Of a stretch of DNA of 62,755 bases, positions 34,230 to 43,300 are shown piece after piece. Every line of letters starts with the position of its first letter. Position 1 is the first letter of the stretch. The position numbers and the translations under genes are program-made. The stretch covers positions 1-62,755 of the forward strand of contig JAQUWC010000003.1 of the NCBI GenBank assembly GCA_028693085.1, in the 5' to 3' direction. The DNA is from UBA5266 sp002411545. GTDB lineage: Bacteria > Bacteroidota > Bacteroidia > Bacteroidales > WCHB1-69. The notes below the pieces were generated by a model. It saw nothing but the letters and a program-made list of their open reading frames with translations, made no database searches and was not told the DNA's origin.

Positions 34230-35303
34230 TTATTTATGTAATTTTTCAAATTCTTGCATACAATTCACGAATGCTTCAACGCTTTCTTTCGGGCAAGCAT
34301 TGTACAGAGAAGCACGGAATCCGCCAACGGAACGGTGACCTTTAATGCCCACCATACCGCGTTCTTTAGCAAAAGCCATGAATGCTTCTTCTTTGTCTTT
34401 GTGCCCTTCGGCCATGACAAAGCAAATGTTCATCATGGAACGACTGTCTTTTTCGGCAGTACCTACAAAAAGTGAATTACGGTCGATTTCATTATATAGC
34501 AAACCGGCTTTTTCTTCATTCATCTTTTGCATCACTTCCACGCCACCTAATCGTTTTAACCATTTCAAGGTTTCGTTCATAACCAATATTGAAAAAACGG
34601 GAGGTGTGTTGAACATGGAACTTTCTTCGATATGTGTTTTGTAGTTTAACATAGTAGGGATGTAACGACTTACTTTTCCCAACAAAGATTCTTTGATGAT
34701 TACAAAAGTAACACCGGCAGGACCTACGTTTTTCTGTGCACCACCATAAATCACTCCGTATTTTGCAATATCAACTGGTCTACTCATGATATCGGACGAC
34801 ATGTCGGCAATCAATGTAACAGGCGAATCCATATCGTAACGGATTTCTGTACCATAGATGGTATTATTAGTTGTAATATGGAAATAATCTACATCGGTAG
34901 GAATAGTGTATCCTTTGGGGATATAGTTGAAGGTTTTATCCGCTGATGAAGCAACACAAATAGCTTCACCTATGCCTTTAGCTTCTTTCAACGCTTTTTT
35001 TGCCCATACACCGGTTTCTAAATAAGCTGCCTTTTTTTCCATAAAATTTAATGGAATCATGGCGAATTGCAAAGATGCTCCGCCTCCTAGAAACATGACT
35101 TTATATCCTTCGGGTATTTTTAATATTTCTTTCCATAATGCTTCGGTTTCATCCATAACAGCTTGCCATTCTTTCGAACGATGGGATACTTCTATGACAG
35201 ACATTCCCGTGCCTTTAAAATCTTTTAATGCTTCAATAGCTGCATTGATAGCTTCTTTTGGAAGGACGCATGGTCCCGCATTGAAATTATGTACTCGTTT
35301 CAT
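34230..35303 (-). CDS. serC: Phosphoserine aminotransferase
   Basis: PLP enzyme of serine and vitamin B6 synthesis, transferring the amino group of glutamate to phosphohydroxypyruvate. 357 aa. Opens with HNFNAGPCVLPKEAI, keeps GTGMSVIEVSHRSKEW, FLGGGASLQFAMIPLNF, HITTNNTIYGTEI, ADMSSDIMSRPVD and the PLP Lys191 in YGGAQKNVGPAGV. C-terminal GHRSVGGFRASLYNACP holds the conserved substrate-binding Arg. Normal length. It is first in the serC-serA operon, with a promoter box at 35366-35373. Confidence 0.98.
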   Translation of the reverse strand: MKRVHNFNAGPCVLPKEAINAAIEALKDFKGTGMSVIEVSHRSKEWQAVMDETEALWKEILKIPEGYKVMFLGGGASLQFAMIPLNFMEKKAAYLETGVWAKKALKEAKGIGEAICVASSADKTFNYIPKGYTIPTDVDYFHITTNNTIYGTEIRYDMDSPVTLIADMSSDIMSRPVDIAKYGVIYGGAQKNVGPAGVTFVIIKESLLGKVSRYIPTMLNYKTHIEESSMFNTPPVFSILVMNETLKWLKRLGGVEVMQKMNEEKAGLLYNEIDRNSLFVGTAEKDSRSMMNICFVMAEGHKDKEEAFMAFAKERGMVGIKGHRSVGGFRASLYNACPKESVEAFVNCMQEFEKLHK

Positions 35304-35365
35304 ATCAATTTTTTTTATTGTTAATTTTTATAATAATTATTTTTTTGCTTTTATATAATTTTCGG

Positions 35366-35373
35366 CAAAGTTA
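35366..35373 (-). promoter_or_regulatory. Promoter -7 box of serC-serA
   Basis: Minus strand TAACTTTG matches TAnnTTTG, 62 bases ahead of the serC start. Confidence 0.45.
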
Positions 35374-35477
35374 AACATTTAAACAATAGCTTTATGTCTT
35401 TTAGTAAAATTTTAATTTCTTGCATTATAAATGGTATATGCAAAAAAGAAAATATTTTATATGCTATGCTAAAAAAT

Positions 35478-35518
35478 AAAGGGAGGTTTAAGCTTTTATT
35501 TAGCATAAAACTCCCTTT
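35478..35518 (-). terminator. Terminator of the small lipoprotein gene
   Basis: AAAGGGAG and CTCCCTTT are perfect arms with a second inner pairing. On the minus strand the stem is followed by ATTTTTT. It lies 17 bases after the stop of the gene at 35536. Confidence 0.7.
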
Positions 35519-35535
35519 TTTCGAATAATTAAGAC

Positions 35536-35925
35536 CTATTTTTCCATATGTAAATCACATATGATGGTATCACTTTTTGTAATGGTGATGGAATCGGAGC
35601 GTCCGGTAAAAGTTGTGTTGTCAACGGAGAAATAATATTCGGCACTAACGGTATAAACACCATTTAAAATTCCGTTTATTTGATAATTCCCTTGATCGTC
35701 AGTGGTAACAGTTTTTAGGGCTTTTTCAGCTGAACCTTTGTGTAGTTTAACTGAAGCATGGTCGGCTTTGCCTTCAAGGCCGCTTTCCGAATCAAAATAA
35801 CTTATTTGACCTTTAATGACACTTACTTCCAAATCTGAATCCGGATCAGGATCGTCTTCTTTACAAGATACAGTCGTAATTGCTAATGCTGCTAGCAAAA
35901 TCAATACATAATTTTTTATTTTCAT
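35536..35925 (-). CDS. Small lipoprotein with carboxypeptidase-regulatory-like domain
   Basis: 129 aa. Lipoprotein signal with lipobox TVSC (Cys21), then an acidic linker KEDDPDPDSDLE. This charged start after Cys is typical of Bacteroidota lipoproteins taken to the cell surface. The mature part is one beta-sandwich of the carboxypeptidase-regulatory-like type: VIKGQISYFD, ALKTVTTDDQGNYQINGI, LNGVYTVSAEYYF. No catalytic part. Single gene with its own promoter (35978-35985) and terminator (35478-35518). Function unknown; may be a surface-binding or anchoring protein. Confidence 0.88.
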   Translation of the reverse strand: MKIKNYVLILLAALAITTVSCKEDDPDPDSDLEVSVIKGQISYFDSESGLEGKADHASVKLHKGSAEKALKTVTTDDQGNYQINGILNGVYTVSAEYYFSVDNTTFTGRSDSITITKSDTIICDLHMEK

Positions 35926-35977
35926 TGCCTTTACTTTTAAATATTTTGTTATTTATTATTGATTTAAATTAGAGTAA

Positions 35978-35985
35978 CAAAAGTA
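35978..35985 (-). promoter_or_regulatory. Promoter -7 box of the small lipoprotein gene
   Basis: Minus strand TACTTTTG matches TAnnTTTG, 53 bases before the ATG. The rest of the 360-bp gap up to ddl contains only one other promoter box (36205) and nothing else that I see. Confidence 0.5.
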
Positions 35986-36204
35986 TATAAAAATTTCGAT
36001 AAATTTATTGTTTCTTAAAATTTATTTTTAGAATGAATGATAATTTTCATCTACTTGATTATATCCCTCTCAATACCATATTGTTTTTTTATATTCTATC
36101 TTTTCTGTATTATCATTAATAAATAACAGTTGAATACATGTAAAAGAAAATTCATATTTTCACATAAAATGTGTTTTTCTGCTGTTATGGGTTTTTTATT
36201 TATC

Positions 36205-36212
36205 TATATTTG
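36205..36212 (+). promoter_or_regulatory. Promoter -7 box of the ddl operon
   Basis: TATATTTG matches TAnnTTTG, 77 bases before the ddl ATG. Confidence 0.45.
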
Positions 36213-36288
36213 TACGTTTTTGAACAGAACAGGACACAGAGGTTGAAAGTGTTATAAATATTTCTTTATCAACAAATAATTTTTTAAA

Positions 36289-37272
36289 ATGAAAAAAAAT
36301 ATTGCAGTAATTGCAGGTGGTAATTCCGGAGAACATGATATTTCTATTCGAAGCGGTAAAAATATAGCCGAGACTTTAGACAAACAAAAATTCAATGTCT
36401 ATTTCATACATTTGTATTTTAAAGAATGGACATATACCGATGAGCAAGGTAATGTGTATAATATAGATAAAAATGATTTTAGTCTGCCTCTCCGACATCA
36501 ACGTATTTACTTCGATTGTGTATTCATAGCCATTCATGGTAATCCGGGCGAAGATGGGAAACTGCAAGGATATTTCGATATGTTAGGAATTCCTTACGCA
36601 GGTTGTGATGCGACTGTTTCCTCATTAACTTTTAATAAGAACTTATGCAATAGAGTATTGAAAACCTATGGAATCCATATGACCACTTCGTTACATGTCT
36701 TCCAATATGATAAGATTGACACAAAGAAAATAATAGCAGAAATCGGCTTGCCGTGCTTTGTCAAACCCTGTTGTTCGGGTTCCAGTGTGGGTATTTCGAA
36801 GGTAAACCATGAAAAAGAATTGTTTCCGGCTATCGAAAATGCGTTTAAACACGACAATCAGTTGCTTATCGAACGGTTTGTCCAAGGAAGGGAAATCACC
36901 TGTGGGGTGATGCGTTTGAATGGAAACATACAGGTGTTAGCCATAACAGAGATAGTGAGTAAAAAAGCATTTTTCGATTTGGAAGCAAAATATGACCCTA
37001 CTTTAGCCGATGAGATTACACCCGCCCCCATAGAAAATGAAATTAGAGAAGCCTGTGAAACGATATCAAAAAATATTTATCAATGGCTTGATTGTAAAGG
37101 AATAGTTCGTATTGATTACATCTATAATGAGCATGAATTATGTTTTATCGAAATCAATACCATCCCCGGTCAAACCAACGAAAGCATTATTCCTAAGCAA
37201 GTCAGATATAAAAATCTTGATTTTAAAGAATTGTGTACGGTTTTTATTGAAGAAGCTATACGAGGAAAATAA
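36289..37272 (+). CDS. ddl: D-alanine--D-alanine ligase
   Basis: ATP-grasp ligase that makes D-Ala-D-Ala for peptidoglycan. 327 aa, normal length. Opens IAVIAGGNSGEHDISIRSGK with the Glu and His-Asp of the first D-Ala site, then FIAIHGNPGEDGKLQGYFDM, LGIPYAGCDATVSSLTFNKN, CFVKPCCSGSSVGISKV (ATP loop), and the C-terminal metal and ATP residues IVRIDYIYN and CFIEINTIPGQTNESIIPKQ. GQTNESIIPKQ differs from the commoner GMTxxSLxPx, with Asn-Glu in the loop near the second D-Ala. First gene of a plus-strand set with a beta-helix lipoprotein and aroK. Confidence 0.97.
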   Translation: MKKNIAVIAGGNSGEHDISIRSGKNIAETLDKQKFNVYFIHLYFKEWTYTDEQGNVYNIDKNDFSLPLRHQRIYFDCVFIAIHGNPGEDGKLQGYFDMLGIPYAGCDATVSSLTFNKNLCNRVLKTYGIHMTTSLHVFQYDKIDTKKIIAEIGLPCFVKPCCSGSSVGISKVNHEKELFPAIENAFKHDNQLLIERFVQGREITCGVMRLNGNIQVLAITEIVSKKAFFDLEAKYDPTLADEITPAPIENEIREACETISKNIYQWLDCKGIVRIDYIYNEHELCFIEINTIPGQTNESIIPKQVRYKNLDFKELCTVFIEEAIRGK

Positions 37273-37343
37273 TATTTTTGTCCTTTCCCCGTTTCTAATT
37301 ACATATGCGTTTTCTGTTTTTACAATAATATAAATAGGTATAC

Positions 37344-38759
37344 ATGAAAAGGAACATTCTTATTAATATAATATGTATAAATATTTTGTGTATTACTTTT
37401 TTTTCATGTAACAAAGATAATATATATGAAAATCCGGACGCAAAATTACGATTTTCGACTTCCTTGGTAAGCTTCGATACTATTTTTACGAGCGTAAGTT
37501 CCATTACCAAACGATTGGTGGTGAAAAATCCTTATAATGCAGATATTAAAACCGATGTATATTTATTAGGAGATCAACATTCTTATTTCAGTATAAATAT
37601 CAATGGGGTATCAGCCAAAAGTTTAAAAGACGTTGAAATACCCGCCAAAGATAGTATTTACATTTTTATTAAAGTGATTATAAATCCCAATCAAACTAAT
37701 TTGCCTATGTTGGTGAGCGATAGTATATTATTCCATACCAACGGAAATAAACAACATGTGGCTTTGTTGGCTTATGGTCAGGATGCACATTTTATTATTG
37801 CAGATAAATGGCTGGGAAATTACATTAATTATAAAGTAGTTGCCGGTGAAGGGGAAACTGTAACATGGACCAACGATAAACCCTATGTTATTTATGGCTA
37901 CGCTGTGGTTGATTCGGTTGGGAAGCTAAACATAGAGGAAGGTACGAAAATTTATTTTCATAAAAAAGGTGGATTATGGGTTTATAAAGGAGGTTGTTTA
38001 CATGTAAATGGAACTCAAAATAATCCCGTAGTATTCCAAGGAGATAGATTAGAACCTTTTTTTGAAGATGATTATGAACAATGGGATAGAATATGGATTA
38101 ACGAAGGGACACAAGATAATATCATCAATTATGCCATTATAAAAAATGCTTTTATTGGTATTCAGGCTGAAGTCCTGGAAAGAGATATGGGCAACCAATT
38201 GGTACTTTCTAATACCGTCATTAAAAAATCATCCGGCATGGGATTTTTAGCGAAGAATTATAAAGTGTATGCATATAATAATGTAATAAGCGATTGCGGA
38301 CAATATGCATTGGCTTTGTTACAAGGAGGAGATTATACATTTATTAATAATACGATATATAATGCCTATCGATTAGGATCACGAGCAACGCCTTCGGTTT
38401 TTCTGAGTAATTATTATATCTTAAACAATACGATGTATCTGGCCGATTTTCGATGTGATCTTATTAATAATATCATATGGGGGAATAATGTGCGGGAGTT
38501 TGCTTGTAGTTACGATAAAGCAGCTGCCTTTAATGCAAATATTGAATACTGTTTGTTGAAATCCGATACAAATTATCCAGCTTATTTTTCTTCTATGCTG
38601 TTTAATAAGAATCCGCAATTTGAAAATCCACAAGAATACGATTTTCAATTGCAAAACACATCCCCCTGTAAAGGTGCCGGGAAAGTTATCCCTGATATAC
38701 TAAACGATATTAAAGGAAATGTACGTAATATACCTCCTTCCATAGGAGCCTACGAGTAA
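37344..38759 (+). CDS. Lipoprotein with beta-helix domain
   Basis: 471 aa. Lipobox FFSC places Cys22 as the lipidated residue. The first part (about 30-150) is an Ig-like domain with DTIFTSVSSITKRLVVKNPY; from about residue 150 a right-handed beta-helix follows (WTNDKPYVIYGYAVVDSVGK, IEEGTKIYFHKKGGLWVYKG, NYAIIKNAFIGIQAE, FINNTIYNAYRLGS). The ending NIPPSIGAYE is the usual close of such helices (compare MGAYSI and MGAYSV in the giant proteins). It stands between ddl and aroK with a 3-bp gap to aroK. The layout is familiar from Bacteroidota; its function is not known, and no lyase residues stand out. Confidence 0.87.
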   Translation: MKRNILINIICINILCITFFSCNKDNIYENPDAKLRFSTSLVSFDTIFTSVSSITKRLVVKNPYNADIKTDVYLLGDQHSYFSININGVSAKSLKDVEIPAKDSIYIFIKVIINPNQTNLPMLVSDSILFHTNGNKQHVALLAYGQDAHFIIADKWLGNYINYKVVAGEGETVTWTNDKPYVIYGYAVVDSVGKLNIEEGTKIYFHKKGGLWVYKGGCLHVNGTQNNPVVFQGDRLEPFFEDDYEQWDRIWINEGTQDNIINYAIIKNAFIGIQAEVLERDMGNQLVLSNTVIKKSSGMGFLAKNYKVYAYNNVISDCGQYALALLQGGDYTFINNTIYNAYRLGSRATPSVFLSNYYILNNTMYLADFRCDLINNIIWGNNVREFACSYDKAAAFNANIEYCLLKSDTNYPAYFSSMLFNKNPQFENPQEYDFQLQNTSPCKGAGKVIPDILNDIKGNVRNIPPSIGAYE

Positions 38760-38762
38760 AAT

Positions 38763-39293
38763 ATGCGGATTTATATTATAGGATTTATGGGAAGTGGCAA
38801 GAGCGTTTTTGGTAAACGTTTGGCAGCCTATGCCAACTATGATTTTATGGATTTGGATGTTTGCTTCGAAGCGACTTTTCAGACTACTATCTTTGATTTT
38901 TTTACTACCTATGGGGAAGCAGCATTTCGCAAAAAAGAAACCGCCTTGTTACGCCAGAGCACAGATAAAGATAATATTGTAATTTCATTGGGTGGAGGAA
39001 CACCATGTTATCATAATAATATGAAATGGATACTAGAGAACGGTTTATGTGTTTATTTACAATTATCACCCGAAGTTTTGTATGACCGCTTATTGCAGGC
39101 TAAGCAAAACCGTCCGCTTATCCATGATTTGATTCCAAATGAACTACAGAATTATATTCGAAAGACTTTGACAGAAAGAGAAAAATATTATACACAAGCG
39201 CAATGTATTATTCCTTCTATTAATATAAAATCTCAGACCGTAAAATTACTGTTTCAAAGGATATTAGAAACTGGGAATGATATTTATAAATGA
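38763..39293 (+). CDS. aroK: Shikimate kinase
   Basis: Phosphorylates shikimate at the 3-hydroxyl in chorismate synthesis. 176 aa. Starts MRIYIIGFMGSGKSVFGKRL with the Walker A loop at residues 7-14, then DFMDLDVCFE (shikimate-binding Asp), EAAFRKKETALLRQ (Arg of the FRxxE motif), VISLGGGTPCY and the lid region QNRPLIHDL. Begins 3 bp after the beta-helix lipoprotein gene, so translation is likely coupled. Converges with the AraC-type gene 20 bp on, with no clear terminator between them. Confidence 0.96.
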   Translation: MRIYIIGFMGSGKSVFGKRLAAYANYDFMDLDVCFEATFQTTIFDFFTTYGEAAFRKKETALLRQSTDKDNIVISLGGGTPCYHNNMKWILENGLCVYLQLSPEVLYDRLLQAKQNRPLIHDLIPNELQNYIRKTLTEREKYYTQAQCIIPSINIKSQTVKLLFQRILETGNDIYK

Positions 39294-39312
39294 AAAACTT
39301 TATAGATGAAAA

Positions 39313-40164
39313 TTAGTACAAATTATGGTTTATCTTACGGTATTCATTGGGTGACATCCCCACGTTTTTTTTAAAATATTGAAAGAATAGAAACTGGGAA
39401 GAAAAACCAAACATTTCGGCAATTTCTTTCATCCGTATGGATTGATTTCTTAATGTTTTTTTTATCTCCGTTATTAATAAATAGTCTATCCATTCTTTGG
39501 CTGTTCTATTTCCCATGTTTTTTTTTATGACCCTGTTCAAATGATTAGGAGTTATACATAGTTTGTTTGCATAAAAATTAACATCTTTTCTTTCCTTCAT
39601 ATGTTTTTTTACCAATAATAAGAAATTGTTAACTGTTTCGTTTTTATCGCTTATCATATTGTATTGATGATGTAAAAAATTACACAATTCATAGTAAATA
39701 TTGTGTAAAATATTCAGAATGATATGATGGTAAAATATAGTATTTTTATTTTTTATTTTATCTTTTAAAAGTGAAAATAATACTTCCAATGAATCAACTA
39801 AATTCTTATTGAGGCTAATCAGGCTTTTGTCTTTCCAATAAAGAAAAAATAAAAAGGGAATATTAATACTAAGGGACTCTAAATAAAATATAGAATAAGT
39901 GAGTTGCATGCAACAAAAATCGTTGCTGGATGCAGTAACATTTGCCTTTTGATATGGAAATATACATATGCTTTTATTCGAAGTCATCGTATAAAACATG
40001 CCATCAATTTCGAATGTTGCTTTCCCTTGTGTACAGATTATAAGTATAACATATTTAGTGATTCCCGATTTGGTATGAAATGGTAAAGCTTGTTTACTCT
40101 TTAATTGTACATCAATGTGTTTTATTTCAATATCGTTAAAGGAAAAAGGTAAATTTCCTGGCAT
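39313..40164 (-). CDS. AraC-family transcriptional regulator
   Basis: 283 aa. The C-terminal 100 residues carry the two-HTH AraC domain: KDVNFYANKLCITPNHLNRV, then NMGNRTAKEWIDYLLITEIK, MKEIAEMFGFSSQFLFFQYF and KKNVGMSPNEYRK. The N-terminal 150 residues look like a cupin-type sensor (HTKSGITKYVILIICTQGKA, TMTSNKSICIFPYQKANVTA), the usual ligand or signal part. It points away from the two giant T9SS genes at 40386 and 48054, with 221 bp of AT-rich DNA between, so it is the prime candidate for their regulator (inference from position). Ligand unknown. Confidence 0.93.
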   Translation of the reverse strand: MPGNLPFSFNDIEIKHIDVQLKSKQALPFHTKSGITKYVILIICTQGKATFEIDGMFYTMTSNKSICIFPYQKANVTASSNDFCCMQLTYSIFYLESLSINIPFLFFLYWKDKSLISLNKNLVDSLEVLFSLLKDKIKNKNTIFYHHIILNILHNIYYELCNFLHHQYNMISDKNETVNNFLLLVKKHMKERKDVNFYANKLCITPNHLNRVIKKNMGNRTAKEWIDYLLITEIKKTLRNQSIRMKEIAEMFGFSSQFLFFQYFKKNVGMSPNEYRKINHNLY

Positions 40165-40356
40165 TATGTTAATTTAGTTTTTATAAAAAAAAGTTATTTG
40201 ATGAAAAATTATAATTAAAATAGTAATAAAATCAATATATTGAATGTCAAATAAAATACAGCACAAAAATAAAGAAAAAACTATGCGATAAAAAATAATG
40301 TCAAAATAAATATAATTAATGCATGGAAATATATAAAATCATAAAATCATTGTAAA

Positions 40357-40364
40357 TACTTTTG
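40357..40364 (+). promoter_or_regulatory. Promoter -7 box of the 2529-aa giant gene
   Basis: TACTTTTG matches TAnnTTTG, 21 bases ahead of the first ATG (40386). No convincing -33. The AraC-side intergenic DNA has no clear mirrored box for the regulator gene. Confidence 0.5.
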
Positions 40365-40385
40365 CCTTGACAAATAAATCAGAAA

Positions 40386-43300
40386 ATGGAAAATAAAATA
40401 AAGTATTTAATAAAAAAAATGACAATGAGAAAATTTATTGTTTTATTCAGTCTGATGCTAACGGTATGGGGGGGATATTCCCAATACACGACTGTAGCAA
40501 ATGAAACTTTTGGTAGCATTCCTGCCGGATGGTCAGTAACACCAGCCGGAAGTTGGACTTTGGAGAATCATTTATATGTAAGTGATTCCACTTCTGTTTT
40601 GGGCTATGTCCCCAATTCACAGGGTGATTCAGCGGTATTGATTTCTCCTTTTTATGATTTTCAAAATTATTCATTTATTTTACTTCGCTTTAATCACATC
40701 TGTAAAGTAGCTTCAAGCGATATTTGTAAAATTTATGTTCAAGAAAATCATACAGGAGCCAAATGGACGGAAATTCCTTCCTCCTGTTATCAAGGCTTAG
40801 ATAAGTCGGCCTACCAACAAAGTCGATTTAGTCAATTGAGTTATGCTACATGGATGCCCAATGACTCCTTAGCCATTCCTACCAATGGGTGGTGGAAAAC
40901 GGAATCTTTTGATGTTTCCAATGAAGTTTCCTATGCGCAAGTTCGTTTTAAATTTGTTATTACCCGTGGAAGTGGTATTGCCACACAATTTGCCTACGGT
41001 TGGTTAATCGATGATTTTGAATTGATAGCTTCCCAATACGAAATCAAACCTCCCATTATAGAGGATTTGTCGATGTTAGGAGATACCGTATATAATACAG
41101 GTCCGTTTAATATAAAAGTGAGAATCCTTCCTCAAACCATGCACGGAATCGTTAAACCTGTTTATTTGACGCTAAAATATGAACATCCAAATTTAACTAC
41201 AATCTATGATACTATTCCCATGACTATGTTAGCCGGCGATACGATGTTCTTAGCTACCATTCCTCAAAAAATAGCAGGAACAACGGTTTCTTATCAAGTA
41301 TATGCGTATGATACCGTAGGAAATGATGCCTCTATACGATCGAGTTTCTATGTGAAACGAGCCGGTGGAGGAGGAGTAACTGGCTATGTAATTGTGGGAA
41401 ATGGTACGGTAACAGAAAGTTATATTCCCTTTTATCGATTTTATGATTACAGTTGGTCTAGGGCATTATATTTAGCAAATGAATTGAGTATTAATTCTGG
41501 TGGAGGATTAATCAGCCATATTGCTTATAATGTATCCTCTGCCGGAGCCTCTGCACCTAATCAATTTTGCTATTTTAAAGCAGTAGATGATGTAAATATA
41601 TCAAATACCAATTACCTTGATCCCATCGCTGATGGGGCTACTTTGGTATGGACGGGATCCTTTAATCCTGTACTTGGATGGAACGATATAACTTTAGATC
41701 ATAATTTCTTATTACCTCCGGGGAAAAATTTATTGGTTTATTGGTCAAATCATGCCGATAATTATACTACCTCTACTACTTTTTTTGCTACTTCCACATC
41801 TCCTATTTATTTGGCCGTATATAAATATCAAGACGGGAGTTTTCCTGCAGTTTCCGGTACTTTATATTATAATAGACCTAATACGAGATTTAATATTATA
41901 AGTGGAACAGATGATACGAACTCCGTCGGTTTGTATGATGTTCTCTCTCCTTTAGATAGTGTGGTAGCTGCTCCGGGTCATCAAGTGCCGGTAGTGGTTG
42001 AAATAAAAAATAAAGGAATAGGTGATTTAGATTCCTGCGACATCAATTGGTCCTTAAACGGTGTGCTGCAACCTACATATGCATGGAAAGGATATTTGCC
42101 TTGGGATTTTAATGGGATTGATACCATCGGTTGGTATACTCCTTCGGTAAATTTATACGATACGTTAGTGATTTGGGTTAGCAATCCTAACGGACAATAT
42201 GACTCTACCACCTATGATGATACCTTAATGCTTGTTTCATTCGGAGTTACCGGATTAAATATGGCATATGTATCTTATCTCACAGATACAGTTTATAATA
42301 CAGGTCCTTTTGATATACAAGCCGTCATATCGTCTCGTACCGGAATACCGGTGCCAACACCTATATATTTACATGTTACCTATCTATACGATAGTGTAAC
42401 TACTTATGACACTATTTTAATGAATTATACCTTAAACGATACCTTTGTGGCTCGCATTCCTCAGCATGTGTTTGGTACCGACATTTCTTATTCAGTAACG
42501 ATTCAAGATGCTGTAGGTAATTTAGTAAGCATTACCGACGGTTTTTATGTCAAACGTATGGCAGGTGGTAGTAGTACAGGCTATGTGATTGTAGGTACAG
42601 GAACTAATACCCAGACATATGCCCCCTTTTATAAATGGTATGATTACAGTTGGTCTCGAATGCTATATTTAGCTTCCGAATTGAGTCCGACTTCAGGAGG
42701 GGGTATGATTACCAAATTAGCTTGGCATGTATCAACAACCGGTACCTCCGCCAATAATCAAACGTGTTATTTTAAGGAAGTTACAGATATTGATATTTCA
42801 AATTCAACATATGTAGATCCTCTCACTAGTGGAGCAACCTTGGTATGGTCGGGTACGTTTAATCCCAGCTCAACCGGATGGATAGAAATTACATTGGATA
42901 ATTCCTTTATCCTTACTCCTAATAAAAATTTATTGATATTTTGGGAAAACAGAGATGGAAATTATGCTTCACCATATGCGGATTGGACTTCTACCTCAAC
43001 ATCCCCAACATATATGACGGTATATGACTATCAAGATGCCTCCTTCCCGACAAGCAGCGGAAGCTTACAATACGATCGTCCCAATGCACGTTTTTATCTG
43101 ATTGGCAATGAGGAAGATTCTAATTCAGTTGCTTTGTATTCCATTGATTATCCTATCGGTAGTGTTTTAGCAACGCCAAACGGAGATAGTGTGGGTGTTA
43201 AAGTCAGTATTAAAAACAAGGGACTGAAAAATTTAACGTCTTGTAATATCAGTTGGGCTTTAAATGGCGTATTCAAAGGAAGCAAACAATGGACAGGTAA

